Positions 1 to 11,549 of a stretch of 64,000 bases of DNA are shown here, piece by piece; positions within the stretch are counted from its first letter, which is position 1; every line of letters starts with the position of its first letter. This DNA comes from Ceratothoa steindachneri (lineage: Eukaryota; Arthropoda; Malacostraca; Isopoda; Cymothoidae). The translations under genes were made by a program, and so were the position numbers. The stretch covers positions 81,911,332 through 81,975,331 of the forward strand of contig OZ018323.1 in the NCBI GenBank assembly GCA_963969495.1, read 5' to 3'. The notes below the pieces were generated by a model, which ran no database searches, was not told where the DNA came from, and saw nothing but the letters and a program-made list of their open reading frames with translations.

Positions 1-1434
1 CAAATATTTGTTATGGGTAAGGGCTCTAATCTTAAATTTGGGTTCTTCTGACTTAACCCGCAATAACCTGACACCACTTAAATAATATGTCGTAGAATGC
101 CGAGCTAATATATATTTATTTGTTTTATTAACTTTTAATAAACCAAATAACTTTAAATTGAGGCTTAGGTTCGTGCCGCGGTGATCGCTTGAGGTTCGGG
201 CTCTAAGAGTGCTAATCTTTATTTTTATTCTAGTGAATGAATAAACTGGGTTTCTTTCTTGACTATCAAATATTGCCACTTCAACTCGTTCGGGGATAAT
301 TAAAATAGTGCATTTACTAAAGAAAAAAATACTTTAATGAACATAACCCATCTCTCTAAATAACATACAATAAATACAGCTCTAATACACTTAAAAAAAG
401 AAAATGGATTACTGGGTGAGCTCACGCAGCTCGCCTTGAGATGAAATTTTACGAGGGGAACAATTTTTAAGTCAGACATCCAATAAACTAATTTTTATGC
501 ACGAGGACATAAATAACAGGATTATTCTTTACTTACATAAGGTAATGGAGATTAATACCAGTTTCCAGTTAATATATCTTCGGGGATTTTTGTTCCTGAG
601 AGGCGTAGCTCAAGTAGTTTGCAGTTTGCTCCCCAAGATGGCGTTACTCCGGCCTAAAGGTGGATAAGTGACGTCACACGAAATTTCGAGTTGGCGTAAG
701 AGAATCAAAACAAAGACGCCGATGAGGAGGGTTGGTTCTCGTACGTTTATGACCTTAAAAAGGTTTCTAATCTTGGGATATGTTTATATTCTTTTCTAGC
801 GATTTGGGTCTCGCTTATATAATTTCGATTTTGGATGAGAAATCTATCTAGTTTGGAGTTGTCAAACTCAGATAGAATAAGATTTGGAGTCCTCAATCTG
901 TGTAGGTTGATACTCACTAATCTTGGGGCTCGAACGGCGCCGAGCTTCCTTGGTACAATCTGGTATTGTACAAGGACTGCAAATTCTCCTTCACTTGCAA
1001 TAACTTTGTACCGGTGATTTTTGAGTCTCCTGGTCGAACTCGAAAAAACTTCTGTCGACCGGTGACTTTCTTTTCTCTTCGGTGAGAACGAACAAAAAGC
1101 CAGGTTTACACGGGTCATCCTGTTATATACCCAACTTACTCCCGCTGAGGTGGGTGGGGAGGTGGAGGGGGGGGGGCTCGCAAGGTGGGACCTCAGGTTG
1201 GTCTCCCGCACTTTTGCGTCTTGTGGCTCGGAGAGGGGGTAATACGATATCAGCAGTTTGCACATTTGAATGTGTTGTTTATAAGTGCACCCTCGAAGGA
1301 CCTGCCTTTTTGAGCTGAGGTCAGGAATCATTCTCGTATCATTTACACTTTTGCCCGTTCTCCTATGTTACCGGAGAACTTCGAAGGGGCAAAGCTAAAC
1401 CCAGATGTCGTTAGTTATTATTTCCTTAGACTCG

Positions 1435-1438
<4 letters not shown>
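1..1438. other. Unassigned spacer with a GC-richer patch
   Basis: No gene or repeat is recognised. About 600-1,330 is richer in G and C than its surroundings and stays open on the minus strand for 194 codons (1,331 down to 747), but the predicted peptide shows no domain, signal peptide or membrane segment known to me. A TGACGTCA palindrome (CRE-like) lies at about 669-676. The patch could be part of an unrecognised element such as an LTR; no boundaries can be shown. Confidence 0.3.
1149..1180 (+). other. G-rich run, possible G-quadruplex
   Basis: Successive G runs (GGTGGG, GGGG, GG, then about ten G in a row) occur within roughly 30 bases on the plus strand, in otherwise AT-rich DNA. This spacing can fold as a G-quadruplex. 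The long homopolymer could also be partly a sequencing artefact. Confidence 0.4.

Positions 1439-1495
<57 letters not shown>
1439..1495. repeat. (TA)n microsatellite
   Basis: Uninterrupted AT dinucleotides, about 28 units. Confidence 0.95.
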
Positions 1496-1496
<1 letters not shown>

Positions 1497-3365
1497 TAAT
1501 CTCTTATTATACCTCTACATTGACCAATGTTAATTTTGCTCTTCTCTTTCATGCTGTAAAACCAAATTAACATATTTGATGTTTTCAATTTCTATGCATG
1601 TACTAGATCTTTCCTCATTAAAGAGGGAATTTGGGTATAAACGAAATTTTGCTTCCTTTATATCCTCGATCTTATTTTATTTCTCTTTCATTCCATTGCT
1701 TTCGTTAATTCGCTTTGTTTTCTCTAGCATCGAATACCGTGCTCACGTTAGTAGCTCCCCAGTGCCTTATTTTTTGTCCATTTCTCGTATATACATTTCC
1801 TTTCTACATTTTTATTCCCTTCCCTTTACCCTTTTTTGAAAGGAGCTTGGGCTCGTGATTAGATTATCTGTATTATTTTGTACGATGTTGTTCGTGGATT
1901 TTGAGAGTAATACTTTTTTATCGAAGCTTTTAGGATTGAGTTCTTCGACGTTCTCTCGTTTCTGGCCATTTTTTAATTTTTTTTCTCTTTATTTTATCCC
2001 GCTTTCTCTTCCATACTTTTTAGCCCTGTTTTCTTCAGTTTTATCCTTTGGCCTGTTTTGCCAAGATTTGCCGTTCCCACCCATTTATAAATAAGGTTCA
2101 CTGAAAAGTTTAATTACATGTAAGCCGCTGGTAATGGTCAATATAGGGTATTATTTTACTGCTTCGTTATATTTTATTCGTTCTTTTTCTCTCGTCTTCA
2201 TTCCAAACTTAGTTCCTATGCCTTCGTTAAGGTGAAGACAGGGATAAAATCGAAGGGAAAATAAGAAGAAATAAAACTTTGTGTATTGGACTCCGACTAA
2301 AGAGAAGTTTCATGTTTCAATAACCTTTTTGAAAGGAGAATAAAGAAAAGAAACCCATCAATCACCCCCCTCCCCCCAAAAAAATAATCCCACGCCATAG
2401 AATATCTGAAATAAACTCGAGATAAGGGACAAAAAAGGGTTCTTTGGGGGAATCAACTCGACCAGGTAAAATCGGAAAGGACAAAAAGTATTCTTGTATG
2501 ACTCCAAATCGATTGAATTGAATATGGATTTGTTCCTTTGACAAAAGTGGGTGGACAAAGGAAAATGGGATATCTGTGGATAAAAAATGCAAGTAGTATA
2601 ATTGGAAAAAACGAATGAAGTAAAAAGCATGGAAATAATCTCGAGTTGAAGAAGATTTTGAATTGTGGATCTCGTCTACTAGAAAGGGACAGAAATGTGC
2701 AGAAAGTTAATTTGAAACATCTACACACTAGGTTGACCAAGGAGCACATGGAGTAACACTTAATAATTTCAACGCCGTAGAAGACATTTGCACACATGCA
2801 AACTACATATGACAGTAGTTGATGAGTCCTGGTGCAAGTAGAGTATACCTGTGCACAATATTAAGTGATATCACCTATGTGCGAGTATACCACGATTACA
2901 AAGTCTATTTATAAACTGTTCGTGCATCGCAGGTAGGTCGCATCAAATTTGCTGTATTAAAGTGGTGCAGTAGAATTGGATTATAATGTGTTTTCTCCGT
3001 AATTTATTCTTCTATTCTTATATTTTTCTCAGCCAAGGTACTGATGTCTTAATTCTGATTATTGTGTTCGTATTTGAAGTTCTTAAGGAGGTTTGTGATC
3101 CACCATTCCGCCCGAGGTAAAAAATGACTCTCACAATCTTTGTTTACACAACCCTTTTTCTTTCTCTATTTTTCTATGTATATACGTAGTTTAAATCACT
3201 TTGTCATTCAAAATGTTTGCTCACCAAAATCAGTTGAGGGGGAAAAGTCCCCTAAATAGCTTGAGTTCACCTTTAAATCTTTCCTCGCGTTTAAATAATG
3301 GAGAAGAAAATAGTTATTTATTCCTTGGTTTACTTAATCGATATGCATCAAGCCTAGAGCTAAGA
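1496..3365. other. AT-rich spacer, nothing recognised
   Basis: Short open frames on both strands (for example 2,797 down to 2,453) have low-complexity, hydrophobic Phe/Ser/Leu-rich translations expected from T-rich DNA. No element ends or coding motifs were seen. Confidence 0.5.
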
Positions 3366-3882
3366 AACAAGATCTGCTGACCAAAACTCGCGTGCTCTCA
3401 CTTATACTGATTTATGACCTTAAGACCTTCAAAACTTTCAATAATTCTCGGACTAACATTGGGAGGACCTTGGTAATTATATAATTCGGAAGAGAATTTA
3501 AAACAACATAAAGGTTCAAATTTCATTAGAATCGGTAGAATAGTTATGATCTTATTGGCAAATAATTCCCCTACTAATCTTAAGGTGGACTTTGGTTATT
3601 ATATCATTTGAAAGAGAATGCAAAACAACTGAAGGGTTTCAAGTTTCGTTAGAATCGGCCGAATAGTTATGATATTATTGCCAAAGCAAAATAATTCGCG
3701 GGCTAACTTTGGGAGGACCTTGGCAATTATATCATTCGAAAGAGAATGTAAAACAACATGAGGGTTTCAAACTTTGTTAGAATCTGCCGAATAGTTACAA
3801 TGTTGTAACCCCCCACCCCCCAAAAAAAGCAAAACGGAGACGGACCGACATAGTAAGATATAGTGTCACCCGCGACTAAAAA
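3366..3882 (+). repeat. Composite repeat, copy 1: head, three ~125-bp monomers, tail
   Basis: The head contains ACAAGATCTGCTGACC followed by a CTCACTTATACTGATTTATG block. Three tandem monomers follow, starting near 3,440, 3,561 and 3,690 (spacings about 121 and 129), each built on AATAATTC..GGCTAAC, TTGG.AATTATAT.ATT and CGTTAGAATCGGCCGAATAG. The tail holds a GACCGACATAGT block and ends GCGACTAAAAA at 3,882. Related copies lie at 30,199-30,599, 30,687-32,012, 40,190-40,565 and, inverted, 11,550-12,800. No coding potential. Family unknown to me; probably a non-autonomous element. Confidence 0.8.
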
Positions 3883-4789
3883 TACGCACATAAGCTGCCA
3901 TCCGACGTATCAGGAAAAAAGACCGTATAGAAACCTTAGCTCTAAATTTCAGAAAAAAAGTACCCACAATGGTTTAACTTACAAAATGAAGAAAAAAGCC
4001 CAGAATTTTAAAATATATACGTGCATAGTCTAAAGAAAAGATTATCAGGAAAGAAATACGTGTATTATAGGCTGTTCTCTCAATTTCAGGAAAAATGCCT
4101 GTACATAAAATTTCAGACCCTAAAATTGAGGTAAAGAACTTCCAGTGTGTGTTAGTCTAACCTAGCAAGGTGCCACATGCAATTAGGGCATTATAAAATT
4201 GACCTGACGGAACACTAAAGCTCGTATCACCTCATTTCGTGAATAATGGATGAGCACAAACTGAACGTGAGAGGAAGGTGTAAACTTGGCACTGCACTAC
4301 TCGCTGGCACCTGGTAGAGTGTGGCATTGGCACGCAATATAGCATGTACCAATAAGAGTTGGTTTGCTTATTCCAATTCTCAGTCGAGTTCGGAAGTTTT
4401 TACTGACGAAACGGAACAACTGCTTGCGTCTGACTCGCCGTAGACGAGTGGCCGGAATTTCTAACCTTTATTTTATTCTTCTAAAGTTAGTAGTTTAGTA
4501 GCCCTCTCTCTGTAACTAGTTGTGAAGAGTTGGTGGTCGTGACCCTTTGCTCTATCCTTAATTATTTGGATTAAGCGAATGTAAACATTAGGCCCAGGGC
4601 AGCCACGGCTAAAAATATATATGGACACCTAGAAAATGATAGGAAATCAGATTAATGAAGGGTCGTTAAATTTTTATTTTGCATATAAATTTAAATAGCA
4701 ATAAGTTATATATACCACAAACATTCAATAATAATTAACAAACTACAAAACATACCAAAAATGTAACAATGGCAACATAAAACAGATAA
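3883..4789. other. Spacer, nothing recognised
   Basis: AT-rich sequence between the composite repeat and the Tc1-like pseudogene. I found no terminal inverted repeat for the latter here. Confidence 0.4.
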
Positions 4790-5822
4790 ACAGACGAAGT
4801 TTTATGAAAGTTACAACAGCACCAAACTCATACACGAAGCTCAATAGCGTCTCGAGAGGTCCTTGGCAATGATAAGAGAATTAATTCTTTGGAAATGTTC
4901 CCCATGGGTGTATGGCACCTGAGGAGTGTGATGCTGGCCCATTCCTCGGTGATAACTACCTTAAGTTATTCAGTGAAGGATGGCTGACGACGTCTTATGT
5001 CTTCTCTCATGTCCTGCCAGAGGTTTACCACTAGATTCATATTCGTAGCCTGAGGTGGCCAGTCCATCAGCCTGACATACGAGTATATTGTTGTCCTTAA
5101 ACCAATGCATGGTGGACGCATACTTGTGAAATGGGGCATTGTCCTCCTAAAAACTCACATTACGGCCATTTCCTTTAAGATGTCGGGCGGAGGGCAGCAT
5201 TCAATCTCTCAGGACAGTTTGGTACTTGTCTGCAGCCCCATACCATAACAAATGGCCACCATGCTTTACTTTTTGAACTATTCTTCCTTGGTTCTACTGC
5301 TCTATTGGCCTACAGCGGACTCTACATTGCCTGGTGTCGAGAACAACTGGAACGTAGATTCGTTGGATTAATAGACACACTTCCACTGAGACACGGTCCA
5401 GTTGCGGTGAGCGTGTGCCCAAACCTTTCGACGTTGCTTCTGATGAAGGTTGATCAGCGGCTTCTGGAGCAATTTACATCGCTTAAGGCCTTGTGTAACG
5501 GTCTGTGATGGACTATTATAATGGATGTTTTTACATGGACGCCCTCTGTCCATTCAGGTTGCACATGGATTGCGTTTTATTTACGATACCGAATGCTTGT
5601 GCTACGCAGAAACCTGTCGTTACGTTGCACCTTGACCCTTGGTCGTCCCAAATGAGGTCGTTCTTTGATGTTCACAATTACTCAGAATCTTTTCAACACT
5701 TCTGCAACACCGTAATGTAATCCGCCGACCCTCCAGACGATTTTTCGACAGCTGAGACCCTCCTCGTGCACCATCCGTATCAGGCTTATTTTCTCCATGG
5801 TATAGTTACGTGTTTTTGCCAT
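4790..5822 (-). pseudogene. Tc1-like transposase, decayed
   Basis: Read on the minus strand. The frame starts MAKTRNYTMEKISLIRMVHE at 5,822 and continues with SCRKIVWRVGG and EVLKRF, the first helix-turn-helix of Tc1-type DNA-binding domains. Farther down are VQKVKHGGH (the conserved KHGGG region), EDNAPFHK (the region of the second catalytic Asp, normally QQDNAPCH), MHWFKDNNI and LWQDMREDIRRRQPS, all in the expected order. The first Asp block (SDEST region) is readable only after a frameshift near 5,360. Many stops and frameshifts show it is dead. Transposases of this group excise and reinsert the element at TA sites. No TIRs were found, so the element ends are unknown. Confidence 0.8.
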
Positions 5823-5867
5823 TATCGTATTATCAGATTCTGTTGGCATGGTCATATAAATCAACAA

Positions 5868-6839
5868 ATATAATGTGTTATATGAAGACCTTGAATTTTA
5901 ATCCAATGTCTTTTAAGTAGTAGCATTCCGAAGAGTTGTAGGGGTAAATCCTAAACCTCCACCTCCATCTGGTTAGCCCACGGTTCCCTACAAACCTCGC
6001 AACATTGAAACTAAAAAGCAAACTGATCATATGGTCTCTCGAGCAAAATAAAGAGTTTTTTCAACCGAGTCCTCTCACCAGACTCAACCTCAGACTTTTA
6101 GACAAAAGTAGTGGGCTCTTAGAAGTGTGTTGGTAGATAAAAAATGCCTCATCGGTTTTCCCTTGGACATCGATAGAAATGTGCATTTGGAAATAATCGA
6201 GAGTGAAACAAGCGCCCAATTGGAAGAGGTGAACCAGAGAAAGACGGGAATAATCCATATTCTACATCTGCCCTTAACTATATTCTCCCCAACTCCCAGT
6301 GCTAAATCTCTCCCATTTTACTTTCCCAAATCTGACACCCTTTAATAACCCGTACATGGCCTACAGGTACATTTATCCTTTTTTCGCATCAATAAATAAC
6401 GGTATGGAATCCAAACGAAACGAAATGAATCGAAACGACGAGCGAATGGAACAGAAATATAATATGTCGATGTGGCGGCACTGCAGGGCATACCGAAATG
6501 TATCGTTCAACACTCTGTTGATGAATTTTTAATAGGTACAAATTCATCTTTTCCATAACGCTCCGACAAGACTTCCCCCAAATGAACAGAGGCGAACCCG
6601 ATAATTATGACAAGAATAACAAAGATAATAAAAAAGGAATACCAATAACCAACACCTAAAACGGCATTAATGACTAAGAATACGCAGAAGTAACCATGAA
6701 GATAAACACACACAAGTTCTAGAAATCGGCATTAGATCTACATAACTTTACACACGCAGATTCGCGTGGTATTTGGAGGTTGTGTGTCTGAATCATTGTG
6801 GATAAAAAAAAACACAAACGTCAAGGCATCTAAGTTTAT
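5868..6839. other. Spacer, nothing recognised
   Basis: Mixed AT-rich sequence. Short frames on both strands give unstructured translations without motifs. Confidence 0.45.
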
Positions 6840-6869
6840 TAATTACATGAATGAACATATACATATTAC

Positions 6870-7057
6870 GTACACGAAATGTGATGGGACGTGAACCAAA
6901 TTGTAATAGAAGTATCGCGAGAGAAATTTTGTATACATGCATTCGTACGCGTGACATTGCATCATAAATATCGTGTACATGTATGAGTACATGTAACATT
7001 GCGTGAGATCTTTCGTATATATGGTTTCGTTCACGAGGCATCGCGTTAGAACTTTCC
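6870..7057. repeat. Degenerate ~43-bp minisatellite, left block
   Basis: About four decayed units built on TTCGTGTACATG..TTCGTACACGTG.CATCGCGTGAGA. The same unit reappears at 7,585-7,880, so the two blocks were probably one array later split. The (C)ACGTG core is palindromic. Confidence 0.65.
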
Positions 7058-7584
7058 TGTAACGGAGCTCTCTCTAGCCTAGTAAATATGCCGTTGGACT
7101 TCTGACGTCAAGGTGTCGTGTCCAATCCCAAACGGGAGCGGTCGCAAACGTCAGCGCACGTAGATATCTGGCCAACGAGTAGTGGACGCACCGCGTCTCA
7201 TACAGATCATCACACACGCACGCACACACATACATAACCAATCACTACACCGCTATCCTTCCTCTCCCGTCTGCACAGCACAACATTGTTTTCCTCTGTT
7301 CCAAGGAATCCTTTCGATGGGTAGCTTTATCCACATGCCTCTGACGCGGAACGGGTCCCCCTTCTCCTCGGCTGAAGAAGGGACCTATGTAATGGCAGGT
7401 TGTTATAAAAAAAAAATACAAATCCTCCCCGGCCTCTTCCCTTACCCAATGAGGACCGGCGCCTTGTGCGCTTGGACTGATCAGCGATTGTCATGCTGAA
7501 CTTTATGTTGGTTTCATTTTCTGATCAGGTGTTTGTCCCTCTTGGCTAAAAGACAGATGGCGTTACGTACCTACCTACTTTCAT
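7058..7584. mobile_element. Insertion splitting the 43-bp array, possible SINE
   Basis: This ~0.5 kb stretch separates two blocks of the same minisatellite and is more GC-rich than its flanks. Its left end (about 7,072-7,130) has TAGCCTAGTAAATATGCCG and, 30-40 bases later, GTGTCCAATCCC, loosely resembling pol III A and B boxes. A short CA-rich run follows near 7,208. Identification as a tRNA-derived SINE is tentative; it could be any insertion. Confidence 0.35.
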
Positions 7585-7880
7585 ATATATGGATTTGTAG
7601 ACGTCGCAGCAAATGAATAATTTCGAGTACATGGAGAGATACACGTGGTATCGATTGAGACTTTTTTTGTACATGAACTTGTACACGTATTATTACTTCG
7701 TCGCGTGAGAATTTTCGTGTAAGTACACGTGGCATCGAATGATGATTTTCGTGTACCATGGTTTCGTATACCATGAATATCTAGTAAAGTTTCGTGTACA
7801 TTAGTTCATACACGTGGTATCGCTTGTGAAAGTTGACCTACATGGATTCGTACATGTGGTATCGTGGGGATGAATTTGTG
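7585..7880. repeat. Degenerate ~43-bp minisatellite, right block
   Basis: Six to seven units with TTTCGTGTACAT..TTCGTACACGTGGTATCG are readable, each ending in a GTGAGAA-like run. Several carry the E-box-like palindrome CACGTG or a close variant. Open frames across it are by-products of the repeat. Confidence 0.7.
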
Positions 7881-9058
7881 TGCATTGGAAGATGAATCCA
7901 AGGAAGAAAAGGCCTTTTTTTTGTCACAGTGATTCAAGTCCCTTTTTCTATTTTCAGTAATATTCTTTTTTATAATCATTTTTTTTGCATTCTGTTCATT
8001 CTATTTCACTCTACTGCACTTTCTCGTTTTCTGTTTTCCCCCATAAAATCACTAAGAACCATTGCATTCCATTTTTATCTAGACCTGACCAGTGCCATCT
8101 TGTGTCTGGCGGTAAATATATTTTGCCAGACTACAGGCGTAAGTGTGTTTGTGCTCAAACTTGTGAAGAGCCATACTTTAAAAGAACTTCACAGTCACGT
8201 GGAGATTTTGCGCCGGCACAAATTAAACATTCATTCAAATCTACCCCTTCAAAGCACAAAATTGCGTATACACACACGTGTGTGCGATCATAAACTTACA
8301 CTTAAAAGGCGGTGTATCAGCCGCAAACAAATACGCACAGGTGCGGATGTAATTACAGACTATGTGACGTCAAAGTAACTTGTCAACCTTCCTCACTTAG
8401 ATATTGGGAACACGTCACTCACTTTCATGAACTCAATCCATATTGGAAAAATTCGAATGCATTCAATATCCTTCTGGCGACAATCAATCAAGAAGAGGCG
8501 ATGACATTTCGCATGAGTAAGTCTGAAACAATCTAATTAATTCCAATTAAAGGAGAAAAAAATAGCCAATTCGTGCAGACTGAAGTATGGCGTCATTAAA
8601 TCTTGTAAACAATACGAGAGGGGAATTGCCAGGGGACTAGTCATGAGCAAATGTTTTGGCAGATAAAAGAAAATTGTGGCTTGTTAACTTTATTTTATCA
8701 GATTACTCACCAATATCGAATTAATGATTTTATAGTAAAATACAAGATAATCAAAATGATATGTAGTAACCATGATTGGCAAACAGAAAATGATGTCAAA
8801 ATTTTCTATCCACGATCACAAAGATTAGGAAGATGGTTTCAGGGAGGAAGGTTTTGTGGCATTCGCTCACACACGCTTATCGCTAAGGTAAAAATTAGGT
8901 GGTAAAATATGGTTGGTTGGCCGATTGATTTTGTCCTACGGTACATAATTCAGAATTATGATTCGAAGATAACTTCGATTTTTTTTAATTTATGCAACTA
9001 TAAACACACCTTAGAAAGACTAATAACAGATAAAAAAATGTATATTATATATAGTGTA
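7881..9058. other. Spacer, nothing recognised
   Basis: A 149-codon frame (7,929-8,378, plus strand) is open, but its translation has no recognisable domain and a Phe/Ile-rich start typical of T-rich DNA. No upstream promoter or splice context supports it. Confidence 0.4.
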
Positions 9059-9059
9059 T

Positions 9060-9119
<60 letters not shown>
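9059..9119. repeat. (TA)n microsatellite
   Basis: About 30 TA units, 80 bp to the left of the mariner element. Confidence 0.95.
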
Positions 9120-9121
<2 letters not shown>

Positions 9122-9198
9122 AGATATTTATATAATTAGTTTGTATCGAAATAGAGAGCTCTGCCAAAAAATGTGCGCATGATGGTATAATAGACCTA

Positions 9199-10103
9199 TC
9201 TGGCTTTGCAAAAGTTCTGTTACACTCGATTTTTTAATCTTTCGAGAGAGTTACGTGTGTGATAGAAAAAGGTTCAGTCAAACAAACTTAAACATCTACT
9301 TTTCTAGCATGTCACTTCTATTTTGTGCCAGTGTATCGAGATGAAAGGGAAAAAAAACTGAGAACTTTGCTCTCCTGGGCGCGTTCACAACTAGTCTGAC
9401 ATCGTTACGCAGCTCAACCTCAGCCAGATGACCGTCCACAGAGTCGCAAAGAGTTTCAAGAGCGGGGAAGACCTCAAATATCGACCTCGTTCAGGCAAAC
9501 CAACCTCAAGTTCTCAATGGTTTGGCTGTGAGAAAGGCTTTCAAATGTGCCCCGAAGCTCAAAATGACGGCGCTCGCGAAGAAGAAGAACATGTCGGTGC
9601 CCATGGTGTCCAGAGCCGTCAAGAGGGAGAGGGCAAGAACTTGAGGTGCGTGTTTAGGCCTCTGCTCACCGACCGTATGTCATAGCAACGTCTGGAGCGC
9701 TGCCCCCCTCGCCTTCTCGCCGGCTTGAAGAGTCATGGAAATCGAATTCTCAATCTTTCTGATGAAAAAACATTGACAGTCAATAGCCTTGACTACAGAT
9801 TGTAGGCGCCTGTCGAGGGTTAGGCTTGCAAGGTCCGCCACAGCAACGTCGACGAGCTTAAGTCTTCCATCAACCGCGGGTGGGTTAGCAATGAGGAAAG
9901 GCTTCGTCCGCAACGGATGCACTGCCTTCAAGTCTCTCTTGCAGCACGTAATCGCCACCGAGGGTGCCCACATTGATTAATATTACAATTTAAGCACATA
10001 TTTTATTTTAAAATAATAAAAACGTGTCTAAATGCATAAAAAGTTTTATTGTGTCGTTTGTTGAGCGTCGTAACGAGTGTATCAGGGCTTTTGCAATACT
10101 CGG
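9199..10103 (+). mobile_element. Mariner-like element, internally deleted, with TIRs
   Basis: The left end has TTGCAAAAGTTCTGTTACAC (9,206-9,225). The right end, read on the minus strand, has TTGCAAAAGCCCTGATACAC (10,098 back to 10,079): 17 of 20 bases match. A TA dinucleotide sits just outside each proposed end (9,197-9,198 and 10,104-10,105), as expected for a TA duplication. The element is about 905 bp; mariners are usually near 1.3 kb. It holds the transposase pseudogene described separately. Confidence 0.75.
9340..9980 (+). pseudogene. Mariner-like transposase, internally deleted
   Basis: The plus-strand trace begins near 9,340 with LRTLLSWARSQLV, then after a frameshift DIVTQLNLSQ and MTVHRVAKSFKSGEDLK, the N-terminal helix-turn-helix and the RPRSGKP linker. 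KMTALAKKKNMSVPMVSRAV and LRCVFRPLLTDRM continue in shifted frames, followed by LKSHGNRILN and SDEKTLTVN, the block with the first catalytic Asp. The trace then jumps directly to the C-terminal block around NVDELKSSINR and FVRNGCTAFK, ending at the stop near 9,980. The region with the second and third catalytic Asp is missing, so it cannot be active. At least three frameshifts and one stop are also present. Confidence 0.8.
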
Positions 10104-11549
10104 TATTAATAGAATTTTATCACTAATCCTGAGATACGGAATCGAGTTTAGAAAATATTACTCTAGATTAATTATTCCATTTATATTGTGATAAATAATT
10201 TTTCACAGATAAGGAACAATACTAAACCCAATTTAGTTTATAAATAAAACCTGAGCTGGAATCAGACAATCATTTACTATTTTAATCTATGACAACTAGG
10301 AGTTTACTTGATGAGTTCAAACTTGTCCATAAATAAATCAAAACAGTTCAATAAGTACAGTTACTACATTTGGATTAATATATCAATTCATACTTAATCA
10401 GGTATAAGTCCTTATCACAATTCAATGTTTGTATTTAGGAGTCTATTTCCTGCTCTGTTGACAACACACACTAAGTTCTGCGTGGGTTTGTTTCTAACTG
10501 GCTTCCTGTTGGCAATGCAAACTGTTTTGGTGGTCCGTACTTCAGGAATTTAATTTCTGCATCTATCATACTAACCTGTTAAATTAGAGGACCTTTAAAG
10601 TTCATGAGTTCGTACACTTTGGATCAATGGAAGGTTATAGAAAATTTTCATTGCTCCACTTTTTCTGAGATCGTTTCTGAGGCTTTTCATCCGTAAACTC
10701 TTTTGCTGTTTCCCTTTGTTTTTCCTATCAGCCCTTCTCTTTCTCTCTGTCAATTCCGTAATTCTCCCCCCCCCCCACTAAGTCCCATTTTTTATGTAGA
10801 AAACTAATCTGCGCACAAACTTAGATAGCTCAAATAAAAAGACCCCGCAGTATGTCAACAGTTTGGTGTTGATATGCTCGTTGCTATATACCAGTACAGG
10901 TTTTGTTTTCTCCTAACCACCATCCACCTGGTTCTTAGCACCCTATGGTCTCTACTTGGGATATAAACCTTCTGCATTTTTCTTTTTTCTAAAATCAACC
11001 TTTGGTTGAAACTCTTTTGCCTTATTCATCATTATATTTTAAGAAGGGGATTTTTTTAAGTATTTGTATAATAATTTCATCTTAGTTTGGTTAGGACTTA
11101 TGTTTTTTTTATCAAAGTTATTTCTAATAAAAACAAAATGGTAAAGTTCAGAAATAAATATAAGTATCGAAATTTTGTGAATTATTTTTCAAAACCCAAA
11201 TCATTACAAATGGTGAAGTTCAGAAAATTTATTTTATATATCTTCTATAACTCTATATTTTAGCAACGTGATATTTTGAAAGGGGGGAAAATTAGTTTAG
11301 AGTTTCTATATAAAATTATTATAATTGGCGAAGTTCAGAAAACTGATAAAAATTTAACCATGGCTGCTTTTTTTAGATTTTAGATTTTAATCTTATTACG
11401 AAGCCCAAGCTACCCCCATAGGGGGAGTGGCGAAGCCATTGCCTGGTTATATAATTAAAAAAACTACGGAATTAAGCGAAAGATCCCCATGGATCGAGTA
11501 AAAAAACCACTTAGTGGGAAGAAAGGTGATATAAACCTAGCATCTTACG
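10104..11549. other. AT-rich spacer
   Basis: No gene recognised. GGTRAAGTTCAGAAA occurs three times (about 11,140, 11,212 and 11,330) within very AT-rich DNA, hinting at an old tandem repeat. CCCCCATAGGGGG (11,413-11,425) is a perfect palindrome with a three-base centre. Confidence 0.4.

Noticed and set aside
747..1331. 194-codon minus-strand open frame
   Set aside because: No domain, no motif and no promoter or splice context; it overlaps equally open plus frames in a GC-richer patch, where chance frames are expected.
2815..2850. Hammerhead ribozyme (TTGATGAGTCC)
   Set aside because: The GAAAC core and closing stems are missing.
7929..8378. 149-codon plus-strand frame
   Set aside because: Low-complexity start, no recognised domain, and overlapping frames are equally open.
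9680..9973. 97-codon minus-strand frame
   Set aside because: It is the antisense of the plus-strand mariner transposase remnant.
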